Assembly: GCF_026965535.1 (NCBI RefSeq)
Contig: NZ_CP114039.1
Location: 1,178,001-1,242,000, forward strand
DNA: 64,000 bases
From: Corallococcus sp. NCRR
GTDB taxonomy: Bacteria; Myxococcota; Myxococcia; Myxococcales; Myxococcaceae
Direction: 5' to 3'
Shown: positions 17,893 to 26,917 of the stretch, piece after piece
How positions within the stretch are numbered: position 1 is the first letter of the stretch
How the letters are laid out: every line of letters begins with the position of its first letter
Made by a program: the position numbers and the translations under genes
Notes under the pieces: generated by a model
Databases searched by the model: none
Told to the model about the DNA's origin: nothing
What the model saw: the letters and a program-made list of their open reading frames with translations, nothing else

Positions 17893-18504
17893 ATGACAAA
17901 GCAGCCAAAGAACCCGCAGGAGGACGCGACGGGCGGAGCTCTGCGCGCGGACGCACGGCGCAACCGGGAGCGGCTGCTCGTGGCGGCGCATGACGTGTTC
18001 TCCGAGCGCGGCGCGGATGCGTCGCTCGCCGACGTGGCGAAGCGGGCGGAGGTCGGCATTGGCACGCTCTACCGTCACTTCGAGTCGCGGGAAGCGCTCC
18101 TCGCCGCGACGTGTGACGAACAACTGCTGACGCTCGCGAAGAAGAGTCGCGAACGTTCGGAGTCACTGCCCGCGCTCGAAGCGCTGCGCGTCTACTTGGA
18201 GGAGCTCGCGCACTCGGCGAGCATGTACAAGGGGCTCGCGGCGTCGCTGGGTATCGTCCTCAAGAACCACACCGAGGGCTGCGACGCGACGACGGCCGAG
18301 GGCGAGCGTCTGCTGAAGGCCGCCCAGCACGCGGGCGAGGTGCGGAGCGACGTCCTCCTGGATGACGTGGTGTGCATGGCGATGGCCATCTCCCTCGCCG
18401 TCGCGGAGAACGCCTCGGGCCCCAAGCGCGTCCACCGCCTCACCGGGATGTTCTTCGACGGGCTGCGCTCCCGCCCCGAGCCACGCAGCACGCGTCAACG
18501 CTGA
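17893..18504 (+). CDS. TetR-family transcriptional regulator
   Basis: About 203 residues. The helix-turn-helix is clear: RERLLVAAHDVFSERGADAS then LADVAKRAEVGIGTLYRHFE (residues roughly 25-67), the TetR signature. The C-terminal domain should bind a small ligand and dimerise; it resembles regulators that control NAD(P)-dependent reductases. It is divergent from the NmrA-like gene and probably autoregulated through the twin operator. The start at 17893 has only a weak ribosome-binding site; the frame is open further upstream but without family similarity. Confidence 0.9.
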   Translation: MTKQPKNPQEDATGGALRADARRNRERLLVAAHDVFSERGADASLADVAKRAEVGIGTLYRHFESREALLAATCDEQLLTLAKKSRERSESLPALEALRVYLEELAHSASMYKGLAASLGIVLKNHTEGCDATTAEGERLLKAAQHAGEVRSDVLLDDVVCMAMAISLAVAENASGPKRVHRLTGMFFDGLRSRPEPRSTRQR

Positions 18505-18573
18505 CGCGAGCGCCCCCTTCGGTGAATGAGAAGGAGAGACCCAGTGAGTCGCTCCGTCCGCGACGCACCGCCG

Positions 18574-18811
18574 AAACCTGTCCGACTGTCCGACAAGTCG
18601 GGACCATCGCAGCAAGGGGGGCGCTCCAACCAGGCCGCAGCTAAACCTGTCCGGCTGTCCGACAGGTTTGGACCTTCACGCTCGCGGGTGGCCGCTCCAA
18701 CTGGGCCGCCGCGAAACCTGTCCGACTGTCGGACAAGTTGGGCCCCTTGTGCGTTGGGGCCGCGGTTCCGGCCGTGCCGCCGCGAAACCTGTCCGACTGT
18801 CGGACAGGTTT
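18574..18811. repeat. Palindromic repeat array A: four 27-bp palindromes spaced about 70 bp
   Basis: Four copies start at 18574, 18643, 18714 and 18785. The best copy (18785-18811) is a perfect palindrome with 13-base arms AAACCTGTCCGAC and GTCGGACAGGTTT around one base. The 42-44 bases between copies are related to one another (they begin GGACC or GGCCC, and two carry CGCTCCAAC), so this is a degenerate tandem repeat of about 70 bp. The array fills most of the 428-bp gap between the TetR and SDR genes; a further degenerate copy may lie near 18858. The same element recurs at 42101-42466. Confidence 0.88.
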
Positions 18812-18932
18812 TGGAAGACCGCGGCCGGGGAGCGGGCGCCCCATTCGAGCCTTGGGGACCTGTTCGACAAGCGGGCCGTGTCGGACCGGCGGTGTACAGC
18901 TTGGCGGCCCGGGGGCTTAGATTGCCGGTCCC

Positions 18933-19916
18933 ATGAACGTCCTCGTCACCGGGGCCACCGGCCTCATCGGCAACGCCATCGCCCATCGGCTCGTGAAGCA
19001 GGGCGCCTCCGTCCGCGCGCTGGTGCGGGACGTGGCCCGTGCCGCGAAGCTGCTCCCGTCCACGGTGCACCTCGTCCAGGGGGACGTCACGTCCCCGGGC
19101 ACCCTGCCCGCCGCCCTGCACGACGTGGAGCTCGTCTTCCACGCCGCGGGCATGCCGGAGCAGTGGCACCGGGACGACTCCATCTTCGACCGCGTGAACC
19201 GCCAGGGCAGCGTCAACGTCCTGTCCGCCGCGCACGCCGCGAAGGTGCGCCGCGTGGTCTACACGTCCACCATGGATGTCTTCGCCGCGCCCCGGGGCGG
19301 TGAGCTGACCGAAGCGCATATCGACCCGCACCCCAAGCCCACCGTCTACGAACGCTCCAAGCAGGACGCAGAGCGCGCCGTGGAGGCCATCCGCCAGCAG
19401 GGCCTGGACGTCGTCTACGTCAACCCCGCCGCCGTCTATGGCCCCAGCCCCGTGCACGTGGGGCTCAACTCCTTCTTCATCCAGCTGCTCAACAAGAAGG
19501 CGCCGCTGCTGCCTCCGGGCGGCATGTCCGTGGTCTACGTGGACGGATGCACCGACGTGCACCTCGCCGCCGCGAAGAATGGCGTCAACGGCGAGCGCTA
19601 CCTCGTCGCCGACCAGTTCGTCAGCAACGCGGACCTCGCGCTCGCCATCCACCAGGCCGCCGGGGCCGGCAAGCCGCCCGCCGTCGCGCCCGTCTTCCTG
19701 ATGGAGGCCCTGGCCCGCGTGTCCGCGCCGCTCGCGCGCGTCTTCCCGTTCACGCCGCTCGTCGCGCCCGGCCAGCTTTCCTTCATGCGCTGGGAAGCCC
19801 GCGTGAACGCGGCCAGGGCCCAACGGGAGCTGGCCTTCCGCCCCACCCCGCTCGCGGACGGCGTGGCCCGCACCGTGACCTTCCTGCGAGAGCAGGGACA
19901 CATCCCCCGCGCCTGA
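18933..19916 (+). CDS. NAD(P)-dependent epimerase/dehydratase-like SDR
   Basis: 327 residues. The extended-SDR motif VTGATGLIGNAIA starts at residue 4, and the catalytic Tyr-x3-Lys is visible as YERSKQDAE. Further features are VFHAAGMPE, YTSTMDVF and VNPAAVYGPSP, as in 3-beta-hydroxysteroid dehydrogenase and UDP-sugar epimerase-like proteins. It oxidises or epimerises a sugar-nucleotide or sterol-like substrate; which one cannot be told. It follows repeat array A and converges with the secreted esterase gene across a hairpin. Confidence 0.87.
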   Translation: MNVLVTGATGLIGNAIAHRLVKQGASVRALVRDVARAAKLLPSTVHLVQGDVTSPGTLPAALHDVELVFHAAGMPEQWHRDDSIFDRVNRQGSVNVLSAAHAAKVRRVVYTSTMDVFAAPRGGELTEAHIDPHPKPTVYERSKQDAERAVEAIRQQGLDVVYVNPAAVYGPSPVHVGLNSFFIQLLNKKAPLLPPGGMSVVYVDGCTDVHLAAAKNGVNGERYLVADQFVSNADLALAIHQAAGAGKPPAVAPVFLMEALARVSAPLARVFPFTPLVAPGQLSFMRWEARVNAARAQRELAFRPTPLADGVARTVTFLREQGHIPRA

Positions 19917-19925
19917 AAAGAACAT

Positions 19926-19957
19926 GGGGGTCCGCCCCACAGGGATGACGGACCCCC
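19926..19957. terminator. Hairpin between convergent genes
   Basis: GGGGGTCCG at 19926-19934 pairs with CGGACCCCC at 19949-19957 (9-bp stem, 14-base loop), 9 bp after the SDR stop and before the stop of the esterase on the other strand. There is no strong T tract. It is a probable bidirectional terminator or transcript-end hairpin. Confidence 0.6.
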
Positions 19958-19985
19958 ACGCGTTTCGCCGACTGCCTACCGCCGA

Positions 19986-21110
19986 CTACTCCTTTTCCGG
20001 CTCCGTCATGCCCGAGCCGCCAATGCCCGTCCGAGGGGCCGGCGCCGCCTTGAAGGCCTTTCGCAGCGCCATGCCCGCGTCCGCCTGCGCCTTCTTCGCC
20101 ACGTCCAGCACCGGCGCCATGCCGAAGAACTCGTGCGTCACGCCGGCGTAGTTCTTCACGTCCACCTTCACGCCCGCGGCCTTCAGGTTCTTCGCGTACT
20201 CCTGGCCCTCGTCCTTGAGCGGATCCAGCTCCGCCGTCAGCACCATCGCCGGGGGCAGGCCGCTCAGCTGTGACTTGCTCGCGTTCAAGGGCAGCGCGTT
20301 CGGGTCCTTGTTCTTCGCCCAGTCCTTGCCCAGGTAGTTGCCCCAGAACCACGCGATGTCCTGGTTGCCGATGAGGTAGTTGCCCTGGCCGTTCGCCACG
20401 TGCGAAGGCGTGCTCACGTCACTGCTGACGAACGGATACACCAGCAACTGGAACACCGGCAGCTCGCCGCCACCCTGCTTCTGGCGCATGGACACCACCG
20501 TCGCCAGGTTCGCGCCCGCGCTCTCGCCGGCCACCGCGACCTTGCTGCCGTCGCCGTTGAACTCCTTCGCGTTCTTCTGCACGTACTGGAAGGCCGCCGT
20601 GGCGTCATCCGCCGCCGCCGGGAACGGGTTCTCCGGCGCGTGGCGGTACTCCACGCTCACCACCACCGCCTTCGCCTGGTTGGCCAGGGCGCGCGCGCTG
20701 GCGTCATACGTGTCCAGGTCCGCCAGCACGAAGCCGCCGCCGTGGAAGTAGATCACCACCGGGAACGGACCCGCGCCCTCCGGCGTGTACACGCGCGCCG
20801 GGATGTCCCCCGCAGGCCCCTTCAGCTTCGTGTCCTCCACCTTGGCGACCTTCTCCGGCGTCACCGGCTTGCCCTGGTCCTTCAGCGTCTTCTCCACCGC
20901 GTCCTTCGCGGTGATGCCCTTGCGCGCCTCCTGCGGCGACACCGTGTGCGGAGGCACCGGCTTCAGGGACTTGTGCGCGTCCAGGATGACCTGCATCTGT
21001 GGATCCACCTTGGCGGCCGCGGCGGCGTCCTTCGCCAGCGCCGCGCCGGAAAAGCCCAGCATGCCCAGCGCCAGCACCGACATCCCGACGGTCTTCTTCA
21101 GTCCGAGCAT
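19986..21110 (-). CDS. Exported alpha/beta-hydrolase, HSL-type esterase/lipase
   Basis: About 374 residues. A signal peptide (MLGLKKTVGMSVLALGMLGF..., cleavage near ALAKD at about residue 26) is followed by a helical cap of about 80 residues and the catalytic domain. The HGGG oxyanion motif is at 123-126, the nucleophile elbow GESAG has Ser197, and an Asp in TAELDPLKD and the His in GVTHEFFG complete the triad. This is the hormone-sensitive-lipase (family IV) layout, which hydrolyses short- to medium-chain esters. Export to the periplasm or medium is unusual for this family, since most members are cytoplasmic. Confidence 0.9.
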   Translation of the reverse strand: MLGLKKTVGMSVLALGMLGFSGAALAKDAAAAAKVDPQMQVILDAHKSLKPVPPHTVSPQEARKGITAKDAVEKTLKDQGKPVTPEKVAKVEDTKLKGPAGDIPARVYTPEGAGPFPVVIYFHGGGFVLADLDTYDASARALANQAKAVVVSVEYRHAPENPFPAAADDATAAFQYVQKNAKEFNGDGSKVAVAGESAGANLATVVSMRQKQGGGELPVFQLLVYPFVSSDVSTPSHVANGQGNYLIGNQDIAWFWGNYLGKDWAKNKDPNALPLNASKSQLSGLPPAMVLTAELDPLKDEGQEYAKNLKAAGVKVDVKNYAGVTHEFFGMAPVLDVAKKAQADAGMALRKAFKAAPAPRTGIGGSGMTEPEKE

Positions 21111-21505
21111 CTTGAACGTGTCCTGCGCATCCCGCGCGTTGACTGTGATTGAGGCCGGGGCGCCGGAGGTGCGCCCACCTGGACCGCAATCTGGAGACGC
21201 CCTCCAGGGCAGGGAACCGGGTGGGCCGTGCCTCACCTGGCCAGGGCTTCCGTTCGATGGGCAGGCGGCCACCGCCTGAGCGCCTCAATCCCATGCATCC
21301 GGATCCGCGTCGTTCCCGTAGGGCCGTGCACCCAACCCGCCCGCCTGCCCTCCAGCCCGGGACACGGGCTTTCGCGCCCCTTGTTCGACATGGGGTGTCG
21401 ACACACGGCGTAAGGCCCACCTTTCAACGCACGCGCGTCCTTCACGGGTCCGACCCCCGTTGAGGACGCATGGGCCCCGTACCCCTCTCACCACGGAGTG
21501 ACACC
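21111..21505. other. Divergent intergenic region, no gene seen
   Basis: 395 bp between the esterase start and a small Arg/Gly-rich gene on the other strand. Small open frames exist on both strands but look like shadows with no start context. It should contain the two promoters; I cannot assign boxes with confidence. Confidence 0.5.
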
Positions 21506-21745
21506 ATGGCATTGCTATCCAACCTGCTGGGCGCGCTGGGCGCGTCGCAACGGAGCGTCTTCAGGGGCAGTGGATGGAACCGCGGGCGCAGCGCCTACGG
21601 CCGCCGCCCCATCGGCTACGGGTACCGGGGGCGCAGGTCCTCCGGCGCGGGCGGCTCGCTGGGCCGGATGATTCTCGCGGGCCTGGGCGCCTACGGCCTG
21701 CGCCGCTACTTCAACAACCGCTCGCGGGCCACCACGGGTTACTGA
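21506..21745 (+). CDS. Small Arg/Gly-rich hypothetical protein (79 aa)
   Basis: 79 residues: a hydrophobic start (MALLSNLLGALG), a central Arg/Gly/Tyr-rich stretch (GRRPIGYGYRGRR), a short amphipathic or hydrophobic helix (LGRMILAGLGAYGL) and a basic tail. A GGAG lies about 12 bases upstream of the ATG. I recognise no family. Composition suggests binding to nucleic acid or membrane, but this is only a guess. It is followed by the glycerol kinase gene on the same strand after 214 bp. Confidence 0.55.
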   Translation: MALLSNLLGALGASQRSVFRGSGWNRGRSAYGRRPIGYGYRGRRSSGAGGSLGRMILAGLGAYGLRRYFNNRSRATTGY

Positions 21746-21959
21746 AACCGGGCCGCCGCGCTCGGCAGCGCCGGGAAGTACCGTGGACTTCCCCCGGTCA
21801 GGCGCGCCGTCACGGCACCCCCACGCGGGCACGGGAGCGTTCCACGGACTGCTCCCGGTGCCTGACATCCCGCACGCGCCGTGGGTGCGAGCGCCTCCGC
21901 TTGGAGTAGGGTCCCCTTTAAGTGTCCGGCCACTGGCCGACGAAAGAGGCTCCGCACGC

Positions 21960-23444
21960 ATGGCGAAGGCGAAATACGTCCTGGCGCTGGACCAGGGCAC
22001 CACGGGGACCCACGTCTCCATCCTCGATACCCGGTTGCAGGTGGTGGGCCGCTCCTACAAGGAGCTGCCCCAGCACTTCCCCAAGCCGTCGTGGGTGGAG
22101 CACGACCTGATCGACATCTGGAACACCAGCGAGGGGTGCATCGCGCGCGCGCTCAAGGACGCCGGCCTCACCGGCAGCGACATCGCCGTGGTGGGCATCA
22201 CCAACCAGCGCGAGACGACGGGCCTCTGGGACCGTGAGACCTCCGAGCCCCTGGCCCGCGCCATCGTCTGGCAGGACCGCCGCACCGCGGACATCTGTCA
22301 GCGGCTCAAGGCCCAGGGTGTGGAGCCTCGCGTGCGCGAGGTCACGGGCCTGGTGCTGGACCCCTACTTCTCCGGCACCAAGCTCACCTGGCTCTTCCAG
22401 CACCTCAAGGGCGCGAAGAAGCGCGCCGAGCGCGGTGACGTGTGCTTCGGCACCATGGACTCGTGGCTCGTGCACAAGCTCACCGGCGGCGTGGCCCACG
22501 TCACGGACGTGTCCAACGCCAGCCGCACGCTGCTCATGGACCTGCGCACGCTCAACTGGGATGACGAGCTGTGCTCGCTGCTGGGCGTGCCTCGCGCGTG
22601 CCTGCCGGAGATCCGCGGCAACGCGGAGGTGTACGGCACCACGCGCGGGATGCGCAGCCTGCCGGACGGCATCCTCGTCGCGGGCATGGCCGGCGACCAG
22701 CAGGCGGCCCTCTTCGGGCAGGCGTGCTTCGAGCCCGGCGAATCCAAGTGCACCTACGGCACCGGCGCCTTCCTGCTCATGAACACCGGAACGCAGCCGG
22801 TGCGCTCCACCGCGGGGCTGCTCACCACCGTGGCGTGGAAGCTGGGCAACACCACGCACTACGCGCTGGAGGGCAGCTCCTTCATCGCGGGCGCCGCCGT
22901 GCAGTGGCTGCGCGACGGCCTCAAGGTCATCAAGAAGGCCCCGGACGTGGAGGCGCTCGCCGCCAGCGTGAAGGACTCCGGCGACGTCGTCTTCGTCCCG
23001 GCGCTCGCGGGCCTGGGCGCGCCGCACTGGCGCCCGGAGGCGCGCGGCCTGTTCGCCGGCATCGACCGCTCCACCACCGTGGCGCACCTGGCGCGCGCGA
23101 CGCTGGAGGGCGTGGCCCTTCAAATCCACGACCTGGCGGAGGCCATGCGCCGCGACAGCGGGCGGGACATCCCCGTCTTCAAGGCGGACGGCGGCGCCGC
23201 GGCCAACAACCTGCTCATGCAGTACCAGGCGGACCTGCTGGGCGTGCCGGTGGTCCGCCCGCGGAATCTGGAGACCACGGCCCTGGGCGCGGCCTTCCTG
23301 GGCGGCCTGGGCGCGGGCGTGTGGACCAGCCCGGACGCCATCCGCCGCGCGTGGAAGGCGGATAAGACCTTCAAGCCGAAGATGAAGCCGGAGGTGCGAG
23401 CGCGCCACCTGGAAAAGTGGAAGCAGGCGGTTTCGCGCGCGTGA
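21960..23444 (+). CDS. glpK: Glycerol kinase
   Basis: 494 residues, the normal length. It phosphorylates glycerol to sn-glycerol 3-phosphate with ATP, feeding lipid synthesis or glycolysis. FGGY-family features are clear: ALDQGTTGTHVSI at the N-terminus, GITNQRETTGLWDRET, AIVWQDRRT, GTMDSWLVHKLTGG, MAGDQQAALFGQACF and FKADGGAAANNLLMQ. The ATG is at 21960, with GAGG about 13 bases upstream; the frame extends upstream without similarity. No glpF or glpD lies next to it. Confidence 0.95.
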   Translation: MAKAKYVLALDQGTTGTHVSILDTRLQVVGRSYKELPQHFPKPSWVEHDLIDIWNTSEGCIARALKDAGLTGSDIAVVGITNQRETTGLWDRETSEPLARAIVWQDRRTADICQRLKAQGVEPRVREVTGLVLDPYFSGTKLTWLFQHLKGAKKRAERGDVCFGTMDSWLVHKLTGGVAHVTDVSNASRTLLMDLRTLNWDDELCSLLGVPRACLPEIRGNAEVYGTTRGMRSLPDGILVAGMAGDQQAALFGQACFEPGESKCTYGTGAFLLMNTGTQPVRSTAGLLTTVAWKLGNTTHYALEGSSFIAGAAVQWLRDGLKVIKKAPDVEALAASVKDSGDVVFVPALAGLGAPHWRPEARGLFAGIDRSTTVAHLARATLEGVALQIHDLAEAMRRDSGRDIPVFKADGGAAANNLLMQYQADLLGVPVVRPRNLETTALGAAFLGGLGAGVWTSPDAIRRAWKADKTFKPKMKPEVRARHLEKWKQAVSRA

Positions 23445-23458
23445 AATGAGACAGAGGA

Positions 23459-23484
23459 GCCCGGCGCATTGAACGCGCCGGGGC
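23459..23484 (+). terminator. Hairpin after glpK
   Basis: GCCCGGCGC at 23459-23467 pairs with GCGCCGGGGC at 23475-23484 with one bulged base and a 7-base loop, followed by TT. It lies 15 bp after the glycerol kinase stop and before the pterin dehydratase gene. Confidence 0.55.
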
Positions 23485-23519
23485 TTCCATCGGGCGGGGG
23501 AGCGGGTAGAAACACCGCC

Positions 23520-23831
23520 ATGGCCTACGACCGCACGTTGCTCTCCCCGGATGCGCTCCAGACCTTCCTCAGCCAGCACCCCGCCTGGAAGCACGAGGGC
23601 GGGATGATCCGCCGCACCTACGACGCGCCCTCGTTCCTGGAGGGCATCGCCTTCGTGGAGCGCGTGGCGAAGGCCGCGGAGGCCGCGGACCACCACCCGG
23701 ACATCGACATCCGGTGGCGCAAGGTGACGCTGGCGCTGGTGACGCATGACGCGGGCGGCCTCACGGCCCGCGACACCGCCCTGGCGGCGGAGGCGGACCG
23801 CCTCTTCGACGAAGGGGCCGCCGTCCGGTGA
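23520..23831 (+). CDS. 4a-hydroxytetrahydrobiopterin dehydratase (pterin carbinolamine dehydratase)
   Basis: 103 residues, the usual length. The family signature is clear: AEAADHHPDIDIRWRKVTL followed by LVTHDAGGLTARD. The enzyme dehydrates 4a-hydroxytetrahydropterin, recycling the cofactor of aromatic amino-acid hydroxylases; some members act instead in molybdopterin metabolism or as accessory factors. The stop overlaps the GTG start of the next gene by 4 bp. No phenylalanine hydroxylase is adjacent. Confidence 0.93.
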   Translation: MAYDRTLLSPDALQTFLSQHPAWKHEGGMIRRTYDAPSFLEGIAFVERVAKAAEAADHHPDIDIRWRKVTLALVTHDAGGLTARDTALAAEADRLFDEGAAVR

Positions 23832-25084
23832 TTCACGGCGTGCGTGGCACCCTGGCGGCCCTGGCGTGCGCGGTGTCCCTCGCCGCGCTCCCGGCCCTGG
23901 CCCAGGACGACGCTCCCACGGAGCCCCGTCCGGAACGTCTGTATTTCAACTCCGGCGCGCTGCTGGGGTCGGCGCGCGTGGTGGGCCTGGGCGGCGCCTA
24001 CGTGGGCATCGCGGAGGGCGCGGCGGGCGTGTCCAGCAACCTGGCCGCCCTGGCCCAGCGCAGCCCGTCGCTGGAGCGCGACTGGGACCTGGGCGTCACC
24101 CTGTCCTGGCTGGACCTGCCCTTCACCGGCACCAAGCGCCGGGACGTGGACAACGACGGCCTGGCCGACGAATCCGTGGACAGCCGCCAGCTGCTGGGCG
24201 CGCTGATGTTGCAATACAAGCGCTTCGGCATCGGCTTTCTCTGGCGCAACAGCCGCACGGGCTACTGCCTCACCCTGGGCTGCCGGGGCGAGGGCGAGAA
24301 GCTGCGCGTCTCCCTCACCCAGTCCACGCTCGCGGGCTCCATCGCCTTTGGCCAGGACGACTTCATCCTGTCCCTGGGCATCTTCTCCGCGCAGGCCAGC
24401 TTCAGTGAGCTGGGCGACCAGTCCTGGCGCTACGGCGACACCGGCGTGGCGGTGGACATGCTCTTCCGTCCGCACGGGCGCGCCTACCGCATTGGCGTGT
24501 CGGTGCGCCCGGAGGTGGTGGCCGGCTGGCGCCGCGATGACGACCAGAGCCCCTTCATCGCGGGCCGTCAAATCTACGCGGCCGTGGTGTCCCCCGCGGT
24601 GCTGTCCCTGGGCGCCAGTTGGCGCCTGGGCGAAGGCGCGCACCGCTACAACCGGCTGTCCCCCGCCGCCCGGCGTCAGCTCCAGGTGGACGGGGACGCA
24701 CTGCCGGTGCCGGACGAGGAGCCCCGCGACGCACTGGCCGGCCGGTGGCTCATCACCGCGCAGGTGGACCTCATCTCCAGCGTGAGCAACGCGGTGGCGT
24801 CGCGCTCGCTGGCCGCCACCACGGAGCCCCAGCCCGTGGGCGACACCGCCACCTTCCAGCCGCGCCTGGGCGCGGAGTGGGACACCTTCCCCGGCCTCCT
24901 GCGCCTGCGCGCGGGCACGTGGCTGGAGCCGTCCCCCTTCCGGGACCGCAACCCCCGGCCGCACCTCACCGGCGGCTTCGAGCTGTTCGTGCTGCGCTAC
25001 TGGGAGGACTGGTCCATCACCGCGTCGTTCGACCTGGCGAGCCGCTACTCCAACTGGGGCGTCTCCATCGGATTCTGGCGGTAG
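23828..25084 (+). CDS. Outer-membrane beta-barrel-like protein (PorV/FadL-type)
   Basis: 418 residues from a GTG start overlapping the previous stop. It has a signal peptide (ALACAVSLAALPALAQ, cleavage near residue 25). The motif SARVVGLGGAYVGIAEGAAGVSSNLAALAQ resembles the N-terminal glycine-rich region of PorV/UPF0164 and FadL-like barrels. Alternating hydrophobic strands follow, ending in an aromatic residue (FDLASRYSNWGVSIGFWR). It is probably an outer-membrane barrel; the ligand is unknown. Confidence 0.75.
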   Translation: MIHGVRGTLAALACAVSLAALPALAQDDAPTEPRPERLYFNSGALLGSARVVGLGGAYVGIAEGAAGVSSNLAALAQRSPSLERDWDLGVTLSWLDLPFTGTKRRDVDNDGLADESVDSRQLLGALMLQYKRFGIGFLWRNSRTGYCLTLGCRGEGEKLRVSLTQSTLAGSIAFGQDDFILSLGIFSAQASFSELGDQSWRYGDTGVAVDMLFRPHGRAYRIGVSVRPEVVAGWRRDDDQSPFIAGRQIYAAVVSPAVLSLGASWRLGEGAHRYNRLSPAARRQLQVDGDALPVPDEEPRDALAGRWLITAQVDLISSVSNAVASRSLAATTEPQPVGDTATFQPRLGAEWDTFPGLLRLRAGTWLEPSPFRDRNPRPHLTGGFELFVLRYWEDWSITASFDLASRYSNWGVSIGFWR

Positions 25085-25123
25085 TGTCTGGCTTTGCGCC
25101 GGGGTGGGTAACGCGAGGACCTT

Positions 25124-25150
25124 CGTGGGTGCTCGCGTCGCCCACCCACG
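25124..25150 (+). terminator. Hairpin after outer-membrane-type gene
   Basis: CGTGGGTG at 25124-25131 pairs with CACCCACG at 25143-25150 (8-bp stem, 11-base loop), 40 bp after the stop. No T tract. Possible transcript end. Confidence 0.45.
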
Positions 25151-25273
25151 GCGTCCCAAACCCCACCCGTGAGCGCCACGCGCCGTCCGGCAGCGGGCAG
25201 CCGAGCAACCTTCCGTGCCGTATTTGCCGGTGTGGGATGGCATGCGAACCCTGCCGTACACGGAGGGGATTCC

Positions 25274-26845
25274 ATGTATCTGGGGCGGGGGTGGCGCCGG
25301 ACTGTCGTGGGTGCGACGGTGCTGGGTTTCGCGGTCGGCGGAGGGTGGGGGTGCGGAGGTGGGGCTGAAAAGCCTGATCCGGACACCTGCCAGGATTCGA
25401 AGATGGGGTGCCCACCCGACGACCAGCCATCGGTGCCGGTCGAGGTGCCGCCACCGGGCAGCGGCACGCAGACGCCGCCGGGCAATGAGAACCCCCAGAC
25501 CCAACCGCCTCCGGTGAAGGAGCCGGAGACCGTGCCGCCCGCTTCGGGGGCCACGCTGTGGCTCGCGAAGGAGGGCGCCGCGCAGGACGACCTGGCGCTG
25601 GACCTGGCGGTGGACGCCGCGACGGGCGACCTCTTCACCGCCGCCGTGCACGGCTACGACGACCTGGACGCGCGCGCACCCACGGATGACGCCGTGGACC
25701 TGGTCCTCACGCGGCGCTCCGGCGGAGGCCAGACGCTGTGGACCCGGACGTACGACGTGCGCGTGGACCCCACGCCCGTCGAACTGCGCGCGGACGTGCG
25801 GGCCCGCGTGGCGGCGGACGGCAGCGGCGGCATGCTCCTGGCCGGCAACCTAAAGGGCACGGTGGACCTGGGCACGGGCAAGCTCCGTGACGGCGCCTTC
25901 GTCGCGAAGGTGTCCGCGGACGGCGCGACGCTCTGGGCCCACCGGCTCCCCGGCGAGCTGACGGTGAAGGACGTGGCGGCGGACGCGGAGGGAAGGCTCT
26001 ACGTGGCCTACACCGCGCCGGGCAGCGTGGACCTGGGCAACGAGGTGAAGGGGTCCTCGGCCGGCGTGGCGGTGTTCGCGGCGGACGGCACCGCGGAGCG
26101 CGCCTTCGCCGTGGGCAGCGCGGAGTCCGAGGGCGCCAGCGCCGAGCCCCTCTCCCTGGCCCCCGGCGCGGACGGCAGCGTGGCGGTGGCGGGGCGCTAC
26201 ACGGGCACCGTGCGCTTCGGCACCAACGTCACGCAGGGCTCCAGTACGGGCAGCCCCTTCGTGGCGCTGTACCGGCAGAACGGCGCGCTCGGCTGGGCGA
26301 AGGTGCGCCCTGGCGTGAAGGGGAGCGCCCTGGACGTGAGCCGCGACGCCGCCGGTGACGTGGTGGCGGGCGGCGACTACCAGGGCAGCTTCGCCTGGGC
26401 GGGCACGTCGCTGAAGGGCGCCTCCAGCCCCAGCCCCTTCGTGGTGGTGACGGGCGCGGACGGCACCGAGCGCTGGGCGCGAGACCTGGGCGTGGACGCG
26501 TCCGTGCAGGGCGTGGCCATCCACTCCACCGGCGAGGTGCTGGTGGTGGGCTACACGTACTCGTGGCTGGAGAACGGCGCCTCGGGCACGGACGGCCTGG
26601 GGTCCGCGCAGCTCTTCACCCAGCGCTTCGACCCCGCGGGACAGCCGCTGGCCTCGCGCCTCTTCCTGGGCACCGCGCCGGAAGCGCGCGGCGAGCTGTA
26701 CGGCGTGGAGGCGGTGCCGGCGGTGACGTTGATGCCGGACGGAGACGCGGTGCTGTACGGCTACACCGACCGCGTCACCGACTTCGGCGTGGACAAGCTC
26801 AAGCCCACGCGCGGGGACGTCTTCCTGGTGCGCGTGAAGTATTAG
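25274..26845 (+). CDS. Putative lipoprotein with beta-propeller-like repeats
   Basis: 523 residues. A basic N-terminus and hydrophobic stretch (VVGATVLGFAVGGGWGC) suggest a lipoprotein with Cys27 as candidate acylation site; the lipobox is not canonical. A Pro/Gln-rich linker (residues about 35-85) leads to a repetitive C-terminal domain. Its blocks contain Ala-Asp-Gly turns such as VSADGATLWAHRL and VTGADGTERWARDLG, the pattern of SBBP-type beta-propellers common in myxobacteria. A GGAGGGG ribosome-binding site precedes the ATG. Function unknown; probably on the cell surface or in the periplasm. Confidence 0.8.
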   Translation: MYLGRGWRRTVVGATVLGFAVGGGWGCGGGAEKPDPDTCQDSKMGCPPDDQPSVPVEVPPPGSGTQTPPGNENPQTQPPPVKEPETVPPASGATLWLAKEGAAQDDLALDLAVDAATGDLFTAAVHGYDDLDARAPTDDAVDLVLTRRSGGGQTLWTRTYDVRVDPTPVELRADVRARVAADGSGGMLLAGNLKGTVDLGTGKLRDGAFVAKVSADGATLWAHRLPGELTVKDVAADAEGRLYVAYTAPGSVDLGNEVKGSSAGVAVFAADGTAERAFAVGSAESEGASAEPLSLAPGADGSVAVAGRYTGTVRFGTNVTQGSSTGSPFVALYRQNGALGWAKVRPGVKGSALDVSRDAAGDVVAGGDYQGSFAWAGTSLKGASSPSPFVVVTGADGTERWARDLGVDASVQGVAIHSTGEVLVVGYTYSWLENGASGTDGLGSAQLFTQRFDPAGQPLASRLFLGTAPEARGELYGVEAVPAVTLMPDGDAVLYGYTDRVTDFGVDKLKPTRGDVFLVRVKY

Positions 26846-26859
26846 GCCCCCAAAGACAA

Positions 26860-26892
26860 ACGGGCCCGGCGCGCTGAAGGCACCGGGCCCGT
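26860..26892. terminator. Strong hairpin between convergent genes
   Basis: ACGGGCCCGG at 26860-26869 pairs perfectly with CCGGGCCCGT at 26883-26892 (10-bp stem, 13-base loop). It sits between the lipoprotein stop and the stop of the encapsulin gene on the opposite strand, so it may end both transcripts. Confidence 0.7.
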
Positions 26893-26917
26893 CCATGTTT
26901 CACGGCGGGGAACGCCC

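Noticed and set aside
18574-18811. CRISPR-like look: 27-bp repeats separated by 42-44-bp spacers
   Set aside because: Spacers are related to each other, repeats are full palindromes with mismatches, only four copies, and no cas genes nearby.
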